From NCBI RefSeq assembly GCF_009749525.1, contig NZ_WOAC01000023.1, positions 1 through 64,000 of the forward strand: a stretch of DNA of 64,000 nucleotides, written 5' to 3'. The position numbers and the translations under genes are program-made. Positions 48,493-58,086 of this stretch are shown in pieces (positions within the stretch are counted from its first letter, which is position 1; every line of letters begins with the position of its first letter). Source of the stretch: Mesorhizobium xinjiangense. Lineage in GTDB: Bacteria > Pseudomonadota > Alphaproteobacteria > Rhizobiales > Rhizobiaceae. The notes under the pieces were generated by a model that was not told the origin of the DNA, ran no database searches, and saw nothing but the letters and a program-made list of their open reading frames with translations.

Positions 48493-49231
48493 GAACGGCA
48501 ATCTGGCCATGGTCGACTATGACGACGAAGAGGCGGGCCTTGCCGGCTCGACGGCGCCCGAGAACCCGGCCGAGCGTCTGCATCTGGCCGAAACCGTGCG
48601 CATGGCGGAGGCGATCGTCTTTGCATCCGCCGAGCCGGTGACCGACAAGGCCCTAGAGATGCGGCTTCCCGAAGGGGTCGACGTGCCGGCGGTGATGGAC
48701 GAGTTGCAGCGGCAATATGAAAAGCGCGGCGTCAACCTGGTCCGCATCGCCGATGCCTGGGCATTTAGGACGGCCGGAGACTTGTCGTTTCTCATGAGCC
48801 GCGACGCGGTGCAGCAGAAGAAGCTGTCGCGCGCCGCGCTCGAAGTCCTGGCCATCATTGCCTATCACCAGCCCGTCACCCGCGCCGAAATCGAGGAAGT
48901 GCGCGGCGTCGAGACCTCCAAGGGCACGCTCGACACGCTTTTGGAGAGCGGCTGGGTGCGCATGCGCGGGCGCCGGCGCACGCCCGGCCGGCCGATCACA
49001 TACGGCACCACCACCGCGTTTCTCGACCATTTCGGCCTGGCCGAATTGCGCGATCTTCCGGGTATGGAAGAGCTCAAGGGCGCGGGGCTGTTGTCGGCGC
49101 GCATGCCGTCCAATTTTGCCGTGCCCATGCCGCCGGCCGATCCCGATGAACTGACCGAGGACGAAGACCCGCTGACCGACCTCGATCTCGAGGACCTCGG
49201 CCTGTTGACACCGCGCGGCGGGGATGATTGA
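48485..49231 (+). CDS. scpB: Segregation and condensation protein B
   Basis: The second SMC accessory protein; its dimer holds ScpA. The 248 residues hold two winged helices (about 35-115 and 120-190): RMAEAIVFASAEPVTDKALE and LEVLAIIAYHQPVTRAEIEE, followed by GRRRTPGRPITYGTT. An acidic C-terminal tail (DELTEDEDPLTDLDLEDLG) is typical of alphaproteobacterial ScpB. GAGGCAG precedes the ATG at 48485, and the eight-base overlap with scpA implies coupled translation. Confidence 0.94.
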   Translation: MSENGNLAMVDYDDEEAGLAGSTAPENPAERLHLAETVRMAEAIVFASAEPVTDKALEMRLPEGVDVPAVMDELQRQYEKRGVNLVRIADAWAFRTAGDLSFLMSRDAVQQKKLSRAALEVLAIIAYHQPVTRAEIEEVRGVETSKGTLDTLLESGWVRMRGRRRTPGRPITYGTTTAFLDHFGLAELRDLPGMEELKGAGLLSARMPSNFAVPMPPADPDELTEDEDPLTDLDLEDLGLLTPRGGDD

Positions 49232-49285
49232 CCGAATTCCAGCGGCGGCCTTGCGAGGCCGCAATTCCTCGCGGCGCTGGTAGGC

Positions 49286-50410
49286 ATGGCGAACAAGACA
49301 ACACATTCAGCCGAACGGCCTGAACAGGCGACGAGGCCGCCAGCCGGCGTGACCTTTGCCGCACGACTGACATTCGAGAACATCTTTCACAGTTACGGCA
49401 ATGGCGCGGCGACGCTCGACGGTGTGTCGCTCTCGGCAGAACCGGGGGAGGTCCTTTGCCTGCTCGGCCCGTCCGGATCGGGCAAGACGACGCTGCTTCG
49501 TATCGCCGCCGGCATCGAAGCGCAGACACGCGGCCGCGTGCTTCTCAACGATCGCGAGATCGCCGGACCCAACGTATTTCTGTCGCCCGAGAAACGCTCG
49601 ATCGGCCTCGTCTTTCAGGATTTCGCGCTCTTTCCGCATCTGACGATCCTCGACAATGTGCGTTTCGGCCTGACGGCCCTGTCAGGCGCGGAGACCATGG
49701 ACGAAGCCCGTCTGGCGCTTTCGCGCGTCGGCCTTGAACACCATGCCGGATCCTATCCGCACATCCTTTCGGGCGGGGAGCAGCAACGCGTGGCGCTGGC
49801 GCGCGCGCTGGCGCCGCGTCCGGCCGTGCTGTTGCTGGACGAACCTTTTTCCGGTCTCGATTCACGGCTCAAGGACAGCGTGCGCGCCGAGACGTTGGCC
49901 ATCCTTCGCCAAAGCAGGGCCACGGCCATCGTCGTTACCCACGATGCCGAGGAGGCCATGCGCATGGGCGACCGCATCGCGCTTTTGAAGGATGGACGGC
50001 TGAAGCAGTTGGGACCGGCGGAGGAGCTGTTTCAGGCGCCGTCGGACCTTTTCGTGGCCGGCTTCTTTTCCGAGCTCAACCTGTTTCGGGCCCGCGTCCG
50101 CTCGGGCCGCGCCGAGACCCCCCTGGGGGTGTTTGACGCCCATGGCCTGCCCGATGGCGCCGATATCTCCGTGGCAGTGCGACTTTCGGGCATCGAGGCG
50201 CACGAAAACGATGGCGATGTCGAGGCAAGGGTGATATCCCGGCGGTTCCTTGGGGAGACTGAGGCACTGGAGTTCGCCGTCGCGGGAGCCGACAACCCCG
50301 TCAGGGCGCGGATGCGCCGCGGCGCACTGGCGTCGCAGGCGCGTGACGTCTGGCTGACTGCTCGGCGCTCCGATGTGCTGATGTTTGAAAGAGGCGGCGA
50401 AAGCGCCTAA
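49286..50410 (+). CDS. ABC transporter ATP-binding protein (FbpC/PotA-type)
   Basis: The ATPase of an uptake transporter. The 374 residues show Walker A GPSGSGKTT (61-69), the Q-loop VFQDFALFPH, signature LSGGEQQRVALARAL, Walker B AVLLLDEPFSGLD and H-loop VVTHDAEEAM. A C-terminal TOBE-like regulatory domain (about 280-365) follows. The short hydrophobic linkage and TOBE fit the iron(III)/polyamine/sulfate group, and FbpC-like ferric transport is the best guess. There are no permease or binding-protein genes nearby, so it is an orphan ATPase sitting between scpB and tatA. Confidence 0.9.
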   Translation: MANKTTHSAERPEQATRPPAGVTFAARLTFENIFHSYGNGAATLDGVSLSAEPGEVLCLLGPSGSGKTTLLRIAAGIEAQTRGRVLLNDREIAGPNVFLSPEKRSIGLVFQDFALFPHLTILDNVRFGLTALSGAETMDEARLALSRVGLEHHAGSYPHILSGGEQQRVALARALAPRPAVLLLDEPFSGLDSRLKDSVRAETLAILRQSRATAIVVTHDAEEAMRMGDRIALLKDGRLKQLGPAEELFQAPSDLFVAGFFSELNLFRARVRSGRAETPLGVFDAHGLPDGADISVAVRLSGIEAHENDGDVEARVISRRFLGETEALEFAVAGADNPVRARMRRGALASQARDVWLTARRSDVLMFERGGESA

Positions 50411-50445
50411 ATCAGGTTACTGGATAGGTTCGAAAGAGGATTATC

Positions 50446-50670
50446 ATGGGTTCCTTCTCGATCTGGCACTGGCTCATCGTACTGGTGGTCGTGCTGCTTC
50501 TGTTTGGGCGCGGCAAGATCCCCGAATTGATGGGCGACATGGCCAAGGGTATCAAGAGCTTCAAGAAGGGTATGTCCGAGGACGAAGAGGCGGATACGTC
50601 GGGCAAGACCGTCGAGCATCGCAACGACGAGACTGTGACGTCGGGCAAGGAAAAGACGTCCAAGTCCTGA
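50446..50670 (+). CDS. tatA: Sec-independent protein translocase TatA
   Basis: Pore-forming subunit of the twin-arginine translocase. The 74 residues have a single N-terminal helix ([20 protein letters not shown]), the hinge [20 protein letters not shown] forming the amphipathic helix, and a short charged tail. GAGGATT precedes the ATG. First gene of a tatABC operon; Tat substrates in this window are CpdB and the SorA-like enzyme. Confidence 0.96.
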   Translation: MGSFSIWHWLIVLVVVLLLFGRGKIPELMGDMAKGIKSFKKGMSEDEEADTSGKTVEHRNDETVTSGKEKTSKS

Positions 50671-50726
50671 CCTGTAAGCCAGGCATGGACAGCATGTATT
50701 GGCCGCATTCGCCGGAAGTTTGAGTC

Positions 50727-51305
50727 ATGTTCGATCTTGGCTGGCCCGAAATGCTCGTGATCGCGATCGTACTGATCGTGGTCGTTGGGCCTAAAGACCT
50801 GCCGCGCATGCTGCGCAGCTTCGGGCGGACCACCGCCAAGATGCGCACGATGGCCGGCGATTTTCGCAAGCAGTTCGACGAGGCGCTGAAAGAGGCCGAA
50901 TTGGAAGACGTCAAATCGACGATCGATTCGGCGCGCAAGCTCAATCCGGCCGGCGAGCTCAAAAAGGCGCTCAACCCGATGGAAAAGGCCGCCTCTGACC
51001 TGAAGGCGGGCCTCGACGACGTGATGAAGCCCACGGCGCCGAAGAAACAGGACGCAACGGCATCCGACAAGCCGGCTGAGACGGCGGGCACGTCAAAGGC
51101 GTCGGGCGAGGCATCGTCCGCCGGTGCGGCCGATGCGAAGGTGACATCCGGCGGCAAGGGATCGGGGTCCACTTCCACCAATAAGCCCGCCGCAACAGCC
51201 AAAAGGCCGGCCGCAGCTGCCAAGAAGCCGGGCCCAGCCAAGAAATCGACCGCGACGACCAGGAAGCCGAGCGCGCGCAAGAAAACCTCCGGGACCGCCA
51301 CGTGA
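50727..51305 (+). CDS. tatB: Sec-independent protein translocase TatB
   Basis: Receives twin-arginine precursors together with TatC. The 192-residue protein has the N-terminal membrane segment (MFDLGWPEMLVIAIVLIVVV) with the conserved Glu8, the GPKDLPRMLRSFGR hinge and an amphipathic helix. A long C-terminal Lys/Ala/Thr-rich region (about 105-192, KKPGPAKKSTATTRKPS) is basic and disordered. The tatC start overlaps its stop by four bases (GTGA). Confidence 0.95.
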   Translation: MFDLGWPEMLVIAIVLIVVVGPKDLPRMLRSFGRTTAKMRTMAGDFRKQFDEALKEAELEDVKSTIDSARKLNPAGELKKALNPMEKAASDLKAGLDDVMKPTAPKKQDATASDKPAETAGTSKASGEASSAGAADAKVTSGGKGSGSTSTNKPAATAKRPAAAAKKPGPAKKSTATTRKPSARKKTSGTAT

Positions 51306-52156
51306 ACGTTCACCGCAACGACGACGACGAGATCGACAAGTCTTCCGCGCCGCTGATCGAGCACCTGGTCGAGCTGCGCTCGCGCCTCATGTGGTCGATT
51401 GGCGGATTCTTCGTCGCTTTCCTGTTCTGCTTCTTCTTCGCCAAGGAGATCTTCAACCTGCTGGTCATTCCCTTCCAGTGGGCGACCGGTTGGGCCGGTC
51501 TCGACGCCACCAAGGTGGACCTGATCTACACCGCGCCGCAGGAATTCTTCTTTACCCAGATCAAGATCGCCATGTTCGGCGGCCTCGTGCTGGCGTTTCC
51601 GGTGATTGCCGCGCAGATCTACAAATTCGTCGCGCCAGGGCTCTACCGCAACGAACGCGGGGCCTTTCTGCCGTTCCTCATTGCCTCGCCCATCCTGTTT
51701 CTGATCGGCGGTGCGCTGGTCTATTTCTTCTTCACGCCAATGGTCATGTGGTTCTTCCTGTCCATGCAGCAGGTCGGCCCCGACACCGAAATCCAGATAT
51801 CGCTCCTGCCGCGCGTCTCGGAATATCTGGGTCTGGTCATGACCCTGATCTTCTCCTTCGGCCTTGTCTTCCAGTTGCCCGTCGTCACCACGCTGATGAC
51901 GCGTGTCGGGCTCTTGACCGCCGCAGGCCTTGCCGACAAGCGCAAATATGCCATCGTCATCGCCTTCGTCGTCGCGGCCGTTTTGACGCCGCCAGACCCG
52001 GTGAGCCAGATCGGCCTCGCCCTGCCGACGATCCTTCTCTATGAGATTTCGATCTGGCTGGCGCGGCGCGTCGAGCGCAACCGGGCGCGGACCGAAGGCG
52101 AGAGCGCCGAGACGGCTGAAGAGACCTCCGAAACGGATGAAAGCGCATCGTCCTGA
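51302..52156 (+). CDS. tatC: Sec-independent protein translocase TatC
   Basis: The polytopic receptor for twin-arginine signals. The 284 residues carry six helices, the conserved LIEHLVELRSRLMWS cytoplasmic N-terminus and YKFVAPGLYRNERGAFLPF with the key Glu. PDPVSQIGLALPTILLYEIS lies near the end. It starts with GTG, coupled to tatB by a four-base overlap. The acidic tail is rich in Glu/Ser. A hairpin follows. Confidence 0.96.
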   Translation: MNVHRNDDDEIDKSSAPLIEHLVELRSRLMWSIGGFFVAFLFCFFFAKEIFNLLVIPFQWATGWAGLDATKVDLIYTAPQEFFFTQIKIAMFGGLVLAFPVIAAQIYKFVAPGLYRNERGAFLPFLIASPILFLIGGALVYFFFTPMVMWFFLSMQQVGPDTEIQISLLPRVSEYLGLVMTLIFSFGLVFQLPVVTTLMTRVGLLTAAGLADKRKYAIVIAFVVAAVLTPPDPVSQIGLALPTILLYEISIWLARRVERNRARTEGESAETAEETSETDESASS

Positions 52157-52162
52157 CGCGCC

Positions 52163-52193
52163 GGCCGGATAGCGGCGCCTGCGCTATTCGGCC
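52163..52193 (+). terminator. Hairpin downstream of tatC
   Basis: GGCCGGATAGCG (52163-52174) pairs with CGCTATTCGGCC (52182-52193) with one G-U pair; a pyrimidine-rich stretch follows. It probably ends the tatABC transcript. Confidence 0.55.
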
Positions 52194-52339
52194 TTGCCTC
52201 CATTTCGATTGCGGTTTACCCCGTCATCGTCTTCTCCGAGCAACGCCCGGGGAAGGGCACTTTCGTGCTTGTCCCGCCTGGATGGTGGGCGGCAGGCGCG
52301 ATATTCGCCAACGCATCACTTCGAGGATCAGAGTCCGCC

Positions 52340-53629
52340 ATGCTCGACATCAAATGGATTCGCGAGAACCCGACCGCCCTGGCCGATGCGCTTGCAAAGC
52401 GTGGCTCCTCGGCGGAGCAGGCGCGCTCCACGGTCGACGGCCTGATCGCCATGGACGAGGCGCGCCGGGCGCATCTCGTCAAGCTGCAGCAGGCGCAGGA
52501 GCGCCGCAACGCGGCGTCGAAGGAGATCGGCAAGGCGATGGCCGCCAAGGACCTGGAGCTGGCCGAGAAGCTGAAGACCGAAGTGGCCGAGATCAAAGGC
52601 TTTATCCAGGACGGTGAGGCGAGGGAGCGCGAACTCGACGCCGCGTTCAACGGCGCGCTCGCCGTCATCCCCAATGTGCCGCTCGACGACGTGCCGGTCG
52701 GCTCCGACGAGAGCGACAATGTCGAGATCCGGCGCGTCGGCAAGCCGAAACGTGCCAACGCCGCAAAGGAGCATTACGAGCTCGGCGAGGCCATGGGACT
52801 GATGGACTTCGAGCGCGCTGCCAAGCTCTCGGGCAGCCGCTTCACGGTCTTGAAGGGCGAGCTTGCCCGGCTGGAGCGCGCGCTCGGCCAGTTCATGATC
52901 GACCTGCACACGGTCGAGCACGGCTATCAGGAAATCCAGCCGCCGCTTCTGGTGCGCGACGACGCCTTGTTCGGCACCGGACAACTGCCGAAGTTCGAGG
53001 AGGATCTGTTCCGCACGCACGAGGGCTTTTGGCTCATCCCCACTGCCGAGGTCCCGCTGACCAATCTGGTGCGCGAGGACATTCTCGACGGCGAAACGCT
53101 GCCGCTGCGCTTCACCGCGCTCACGCCCTGCTTCCGCTCCGAGGCCGGCTCGGCCGGCAAGGACACGCGCGGCATGCTGCGCCAGCACCAATTCTACAAG
53201 GTCGAACTGGTCTCGATCACCGACGAGCAGTCCTCGCTTCAAGAGCACGAGCGCATGACGCAATGCGCCGAGGAAGTGCTGAAGCGGCTCGGCCTGCCAT
53301 ACCGCACCATGGTGCTTTCGACCGGAGATATGGGTTTCGGCGCGCGCAAGACCTACGACATCGAGGCGTGGCTGCCCGGCCAGAACGCCTATCGCGAGAT
53401 TTCGTCCTGTTCGGTGTGCGGCGATTTCCAGGCACGGCGCATGAATGCGCGTTACCGCGCCGCCGGCGAAAAGCAGACACGTTTCGTCCATACGCTGAAC
53501 GGGTCGGGAACGGCGGTCGGCCGAGCCTTCATCGCGGTGATGGAGAACTACCAGAACGAGGACGGATCGGTCACAATTCCTGAAGCATTGCGCCCCTATA
53601 TGGGCGGCGTGGAAAAGATCGGCGGTTAG
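52340..53629 (+). CDS. serS: Seryl-tRNA synthetase
   Basis: Charges tRNA-Ser and tRNA-Sec. The 429-residue class II enzyme has the N-terminal coiled-coil arm (about 28-105) that recognises the long variable arm. Motif 2 is [20 protein letters not shown] and motif 3 is [19 protein letters not shown]. The ATG at 52340 follows GAGGATCAGAG. surE begins shortly after the stop. Confidence 0.97.
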   Translation: MLDIKWIRENPTALADALAKRGSSAEQARSTVDGLIAMDEARRAHLVKLQQAQERRNAASKEIGKAMAAKDLELAEKLKTEVAEIKGFIQDGEARERELDAAFNGALAVIPNVPLDDVPVGSDESDNVEIRRVGKPKRANAAKEHYELGEAMGLMDFERAAKLSGSRFTVLKGELARLERALGQFMIDLHTVEHGYQEIQPPLLVRDDALFGTGQLPKFEEDLFRTHEGFWLIPTAEVPLTNLVREDILDGETLPLRFTALTPCFRSEAGSAGKDTRGMLRQHQFYKVELVSITDEQSSLQEHERMTQCAEEVLKRLGLPYRTMVLSTGDMGFGARKTYDIEAWLPGQNAYREISSCSVCGDFQARRMNARYRAAGEKQTRFVHTLNGSGTAVGRAFIAVMENYQNEDGSVTIPEALRPYMGGVEKIGG

Positions 53630-53671
53630 GTGACGTCGATCGCCACCGACAGGATATCGAAGGACAAGACA

Positions 53672-54430
53672 TTGCGCATACTGCTGACCAATGACGACGG
53701 GATTCACGCCGAGGGCCTGGCGGTGCTGGAGCGCATCGCCCGCACGCTGAGCGACGACGTCTGGGTGGTGGCGCCGGAGACCGACCAGTCGGGTTTCGCC
53801 CATTCGCTGTCGCTGTCGGAACCGCTCAGGATGCGCGAGCTCGACGATCGGCATTTCGCGCTTCGCGGCACGCCGACCGACTGCGTCATCATGGGGGTCA
53901 GGAAGATCCTGCCGGAGCCGCCGGACCTGGTCCTGTCGGGCGTCAATTCCGGCTCCAACGTCGCCGACGACGTGACCTATTCGGGCACGATTGCCGGCGC
54001 CATGGAAGGCACGTTGCTCGGCATCCGCTCGCTGGCCCTGAGCCAGGCCTACAACGTCTCCGAAGAAGGCCGGATCGTGCCCTGGCATGTCGCTGAGGCG
54101 CTGGCTCCGGCACTGCTTGAAAAGCTGATTGCGGCGGATATGCCGGCGGGCACCTTCCTCAACGTGAACTTTCCCAATGCCGATCCGGAATCGGTTCCCG
54201 GAGCACGGGTGAGCCGGCAGGGCAAGCTGGTGCACGGGCTGTGGATCGACGAGCGCCGCGACGGGCGAGGCTTTCCCTATTACTGGCTGCGTTTCGGTCG
54301 CGAGCCGGTCGAGATCCGCGAGGGCACGGATCTGGCCGCGCTGAAGGAGAAATACATCTCGGTGACGCCGCTGCAACTCGACCTGACGGCACATGCGCTG
54401 CTGCAGCCATTGGAGAAGGCCCTGGCATGA
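53672..54430 (+). CDS. surE: 5'/3'-nucleotidase SurE (TTG start)
   Basis: A stationary-phase survival phosphatase acting on nucleoside monophosphates. It has the metal motif NDDGIHAEG at 7-15 and [18 protein letters not shown] at about 91-108. The start is assigned to TTG at 53672: it gives the family N-terminus [10 protein letters not shown] read as [10 protein letters not shown], 252 residues, and AAGGAC lies six bases upstream. A GTG at 53630 in the same frame would add 14 residues not found in relatives. pcm overlaps the stop by four bases (ATGA). Confidence 0.93.
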   Translation: MRILLTNDDGIHAEGLAVLERIARTLSDDVWVVAPETDQSGFAHSLSLSEPLRMRELDDRHFALRGTPTDCVIMGVRKILPEPPDLVLSGVNSGSNVADDVTYSGTIAGAMEGTLLGIRSLALSQAYNVSEEGRIVPWHVAEALAPALLEKLIAADMPAGTFLNVNFPNADPESVPGARVSRQGKLVHGLWIDERRDGRGFPYYWLRFGREPVEIREGTDLAALKEKYISVTPLQLDLTAHALLQPLEKALA

Positions 54431-55080
54431 TTGCGCCTGCCGACGAGCGCGAGTGCCTGGCGGCGTTTTACTTGCGCATGCGCGCCAGGGGGATCGAGAA
54501 CAGGCCGTTGGTCGCGGCGGTGGAGGCCGTGCCGCGGCGCAACTTCGTGCCGGCGCAATGGCGCGACGTGGCGTGGTCGGACCGCATGATCCCGATCGAA
54601 TGCGGCGAGGTGATCGAGGGCATCGACCTGCAGGCGGCCATTATCCACGCCCTGCAGATCGAGCCCGGCCATCGTGTGCTCGAAGTGGGCACCGGTTCGG
54701 GCTACACGGCCGCCTTGATGTCGAAGCTGGCGACGCGGGTGACGACAGTCGACCGCTACAAGACGCTGACGGAACTGGCGCACCACCGCCTCCAGGCGCT
54801 CGATATCGACAATGCGCTGGTGCGCCAGGCCGATGCCTCCAACGGCATGCCGGGCGAGGGCCCCTTCGACCGCATCGTCTGCTGGGCCGCATTCGACGGC
54901 ATGCCCCGGCCTTTCGTCGACCTACTTTCCTCCAACGGCGTGATGATCGCGCCGATCGGTCCGGGCGAGGGCGAGCAGACGCTGGCGCGGCTGACCAAGG
55001 TGGGTAGCCGTTTCGACCGTCAGGACATCGGGGCCGTTCGTCTTCAACCGCTTACACCGGGCGTGGCCGCGGCAATCTGA
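54427..55080 (+). CDS. pcm: Protein-L-isoaspartate O-methyltransferase
   Basis: Repairs isoaspartyl damage in ageing proteins using S-adenosylmethionine. The 217 residues contain the SAM-binding motif [17 protein letters not shown] (about 80-96) and the PCMT signatures [12 protein letters not shown] and [12 protein letters not shown]. The family usually has a more typical post-II stretch 'TAA', replaced here by WAA. ATGA overlap with surE indicates translational coupling; serS-surE-pcm-nlpD is a conserved order. Confidence 0.93.
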   Translation: MIAPADERECLAAFYLRMRARGIENRPLVAAVEAVPRRNFVPAQWRDVAWSDRMIPIECGEVIEGIDLQAAIIHALQIEPGHRVLEVGTGSGYTAALMSKLATRVTTVDRYKTLTELAHHRLQALDIDNALVRQADASNGMPGEGPFDRIVCWAAFDGMPRPFVDLLSSNGVMIAPIGPGEGEQTLARLTKVGSRFDRQDIGAVRLQPLTPGVAAAI

Positions 55081-55200
55081 GATGTGTCCCGCCGACTGCG
55101 ATCGGCGGAAAAATCATTGAATCACCAGACCTTAACGGCCCGGTAATATTAACGCGCTTTAATCTCCCACGTATCGGTAACGAGTAACGCGAGTAGTGCG

Positions 55201-56610
55201 ATGCGGTTCGGGAACTATGGCGTCAACCGACGCGGGCTGTCACGTCTTGCTGCCATATTGGCGACAAGCTCATTCCTTGCCGGGTGCAGTTCGGGCGTTG
55301 CGCGCTTCGAAAACGATGTCTACGCCACCTCGGCCTCCAGCCAGTCCGCAGTCATGAGCGCTTCGGCGAACCAGGCCTATTCCGCCAGTGCCGGTCTGGC
55401 GCCGGTGGACGCGACCCGTACGGGTTCGATCAATCGCGCCACCGTCCTGCCTCCGGCCGATCTCGGCCCGGCGCGGGGTGCCGCTCCTGTGGCCGTCGCC
55501 GGTTCGCAACTGCCAGCGCCAATCTCCGCTACGGGGGCGGTCAACACAGTTTCCGCCGCGCGGGCGCCGGCCCTGGCCCCTGTCGCCGGCGCGGCGCCGG
55601 CAGCAGGCGTGTCGCAGAATGGCGTGCAGGTTGCCGCACTGCCTTCGCCGGTTGGAGCGCCCGCAGCGACCTCGCCGGCCGGCAGCCAAGCCACGAGCAC
55701 TTCCGGCGGCAGCCACGTTACGGTGCGTCAGGGCGAGACGCTCTACGGCCTTTCGCGCCGCTTCGGTGTGCCGGTTTCGGCAATCGTCGCGGCAAACGGG
55801 CTTTCCTCGGCCAACGCGCTCGCCGCGGGCCAGACGATCGTTATCCCGGGCAGCGGCCAGCCGGCCGGTGTGCCGACGCCGGAGCCGGAAGCCGCCGCCA
55901 ATGTGGCCGTGGCGATGACGCAACCCGAAACGGGCGCTGTGCTGCCGAGCAATGGCGTGCCGATGCCGAGTTCGGCGCCCGATCAGACTGTTGCCGTCCT
56001 GCCCGAAACGCCGCGGCCCAAGGAGCGCGCGAGCGCATCCGAGCGAACAGCCAACGCGGATGGACAGAATGCTGGAAGCGCGGCCACCGGTCGGCAGCCG
56101 GCCGAAGCGAAGGAAGTTCGTGTCGTGCGGGCCGAAGACGACGAGGATGTCACGCTGACCGCCTATGCGCCGCCGCGCCAGGCCGAAAGCGTCATCGAGG
56201 AAACCCAGGCCGGCGCCGCGCCGAATGCGACCGGGGTTTCGGGCATGCGTTGGCCGGTGCGCGGACGCGTGGTTGCCGGCTACGGCCAGACTGTCGGCTC
56301 CAAGCCGAATGACGGCATCGATATCGCCGTTCCGGAAGGCACATCCGTCAAGGCGGCCGAGAACGGCGTGGTCATCTATGCGGGCGACAGCCTGAAGGAG
56401 TTCGGCAACACGGTGCTGGTGCGCCACGAGGACGGCATGGTGACCGTCTACGGCCATGCCAGCAAGCTGCAGGTGGCACGCGGCGACAAGGTCAAGCGCG
56501 GCCAGGAGATCGCACTCGCCGGCATGTCGGGTTCGGCGGACATGCCGAAACTGCACTTCGAAGTGCGCAAGGACGCCACGCCGGTCGATCCGTCGAAGTA
56601 TTTGGAATAG
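55201..56610 (+). CDS. nlpD: LysM/LytM-domain lipoprotein (NlpD type, degenerate peptidase)
   Basis: A 469-residue outer-membrane or periplasmic lipoprotein with lipobox LAGC (Cys about 29), an Ala/Pro-rich linker, one LysM domain (about 171-218, GETLYGLSRRFGVPVSAIVA) and a C-terminal M23/LytM fold (about 347-469). The first zinc His is replaced (Asn370 in NDGID) and the HxH motif reads K450-L-H452. The peptidase is therefore very probably inactive, as in E. coli NlpD, which activates amidases for cell separation. Encoded after pcm, matching the classic pcm-nlpD pairing. Confidence 0.9.
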   Translation: MRFGNYGVNRRGLSRLAAILATSSFLAGCSSGVARFENDVYATSASSQSAVMSASANQAYSASAGLAPVDATRTGSINRATVLPPADLGPARGAAPVAVAGSQLPAPISATGAVNTVSAARAPALAPVAGAAPAAGVSQNGVQVAALPSPVGAPAATSPAGSQATSTSGGSHVTVRQGETLYGLSRRFGVPVSAIVAANGLSSANALAAGQTIVIPGSGQPAGVPTPEPEAAANVAVAMTQPETGAVLPSNGVPMPSSAPDQTVAVLPETPRPKERASASERTANADGQNAGSAATGRQPAEAKEVRVVRAEDDEDVTLTAYAPPRQAESVIEETQAGAAPNATGVSGMRWPVRGRVVAGYGQTVGSKPNDGIDIAVPEGTSVKAAENGVVIYAGDSLKEFGNTVLVRHEDGMVTVYGHASKLQVARGDKVKRGQEIALAGMSGSADMPKLHFEVRKDATPVDPSKYLE

Positions 56611-56655
56611 GCATCAGGGGAATAGGTCGACACCCCTCCCTGCAGTGGTACTACC

Positions 56656-57525
56656 TTACTCCAGCTTCTGTCCCAGCCGGCCGGCAAGATCCTGCACGAA
56701 CTGCCAGGCGACCCGGCCGGATCGCGCTCCACGCGTGGTCGCCCATTCGAGCGCCTCTGCGCGGACGTCTTCCGGATCGGCCCTGAGCCCGTAATGACGC
56801 ACATAGCCGTCGATCATTTCCAGATAGTCGTCCTGCGAGCATTTGTGGAAGCCGAGCCAGAGGCCGAAGCGGTCGGACAATGACACCTTTTCCTCGACCG
56901 CCTCGGCCGGGTTGATCGCCGTCGAGCGCTCATTCTCGATCATGTCGCGCGGCAGCAGATGGCGGCGGTTCGACGTCGCGTAGAAGATGACGTTGTCCGG
57001 CCGGCCTTCCACTCCGCCTTCGAGCGCGGCCTTGAGCGACTTGTAGGACGTGTCGTCATGGTCGAACGACAAATCGTCGCAAAACAGGATGAAGCGGTGC
57101 TTCGCCTCGCGCAGGATGGCGAGCAATCTTGGCAGCGTCGCGATGTCTTCGCGATGGATCTCGATCAGTTTGAGCGGGCGTGTGCCGGCCTCGGCGTTGA
57201 TGGCGGCGTGTGCTGCCTTGACCAGCGACGATTTGCCCATGCCGCGCGCACCCCACAGAAGAACGTTGTTGGCGGGCAGTCCCTCGGTGAAGCGTTTCGT
57301 GTTGTCGACCAGGATGTCGCGCACGCGGTCTACACCCCTGATCAGGTCGATCTCGACGCGGTTGACGTGCCGCACCGGCTGCAGAAGGCCTTCGGCGGGC
57401 TCCCAGATAAAGCAATCGGCCCGGTCGAAATCGGCCTGCGTCTGTTTCGGCGGGGCCATTCTGCCCAACGTTTCGATCAGCAGATCCAGTTTTGCGCCAA
57501 ACGTCTGAATGTCGTCCTTGTCCAT
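56656..57525 (-). CDS. DUF815 AAA-type ATPase
   Basis: A 289-residue P-loop protein. Walker A lies in NNVLLWGARGMGKSSLVKAA (about 86-105) and Walker B-like residues in HRFILFCDDLSFDHDD. The sensor region is NVIFYATSNRRHLLPRDM, then the arginine-rich C-terminal lid (TTRGARSGRVAWQFVQDL). DUF815 proteins are widespread; no partner is established. The gene opposes the surrounding operon and is divergent from yajC. Confidence 0.9.
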   Translation of the reverse strand: MDKDDIQTFGAKLDLLIETLGRMAPPKQTQADFDRADCFIWEPAEGLLQPVRHVNRVEIDLIRGVDRVRDILVDNTKRFTEGLPANNVLLWGARGMGKSSLVKAAHAAINAEAGTRPLKLIEIHREDIATLPRLLAILREAKHRFILFCDDLSFDHDDTSYKSLKAALEGGVEGRPDNVIFYATSNRRHLLPRDMIENERSTAINPAEAVEEKVSLSDRFGLWLGFHKCSQDDYLEMIDGYVRHYGLRADPEDVRAEALEWATTRGARSGRVAWQFVQDLAGRLGQKLE

Positions 57526-57696
57526 ATTCGATCGCTCTTCATTTCATGCCGCAGGTCGCGTTCGGCTGTAGCATGCAAGACAGTCGGCCAAAAGCGCCGT
57601 GGTATCGGTTGCATTGGCGCGGCGAGCGACTATATTCCGCCCACCTTTTCGCGGGGGCCACAAGCGGGTCCGGGCACGTATTTTCAGGAGACATCA

Positions 57697-58038
57697 ATGT
57701 TTGCAACGCCGGCATTTGCCCAATCTGCCACGGGCGGAACGCCCGACATGCTGATCAGCATCCTTCCTTTCGTGCTGATCTTCGTCATCATGTATTTTCT
57801 GATCATCCGGCCGCAGCGTCAGCAGGTGAAGAAGCGCCAGGAGATGTTGACCGCCATCCGCCGGGGCGATTCGGTGGTCACGGGCGGGGGACTCTTGGGC
57901 AAGGTGACCAAGGTTATCAACGACACCGAGCTGGAGATCGACCTCGGCGGCGGCATGAAGGTCACTGCATTGCGCGGAACCATCGCCGAGGTTCGGGTCA
58001 AGGGTGAGCCGGTCGCCAACCAGAACTCCAAAAAATAA
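57697..58038 (+). CDS. yajC: Preprotein translocase subunit YajC
   Basis: Accessory factor of the SecDF-YajC complex. The 113-residue protein has one membrane helix (ILPFVLIFVIMYFLIIRPQR) and the cytoplasmic domain with KKRQEMLTAIRRGDSVVTGG and a GGKVTK-like turn. AGGAG precedes the ATG. secDF follows 48 bp downstream. Confidence 0.96.
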   Translation: MFATPAFAQSATGGTPDMLISILPFVLIFVIMYFLIIRPQRQQVKKRQEMLTAIRRGDSVVTGGGLLGKVTKVINDTELEIDLGGGMKVTALRGTIAEVRVKGEPVANQNSKK

Positions 58039-58086
58039 TCGGATTTGGGGCGTTGAAGCCCTATATTCGCTCCAACGGACCAACCG

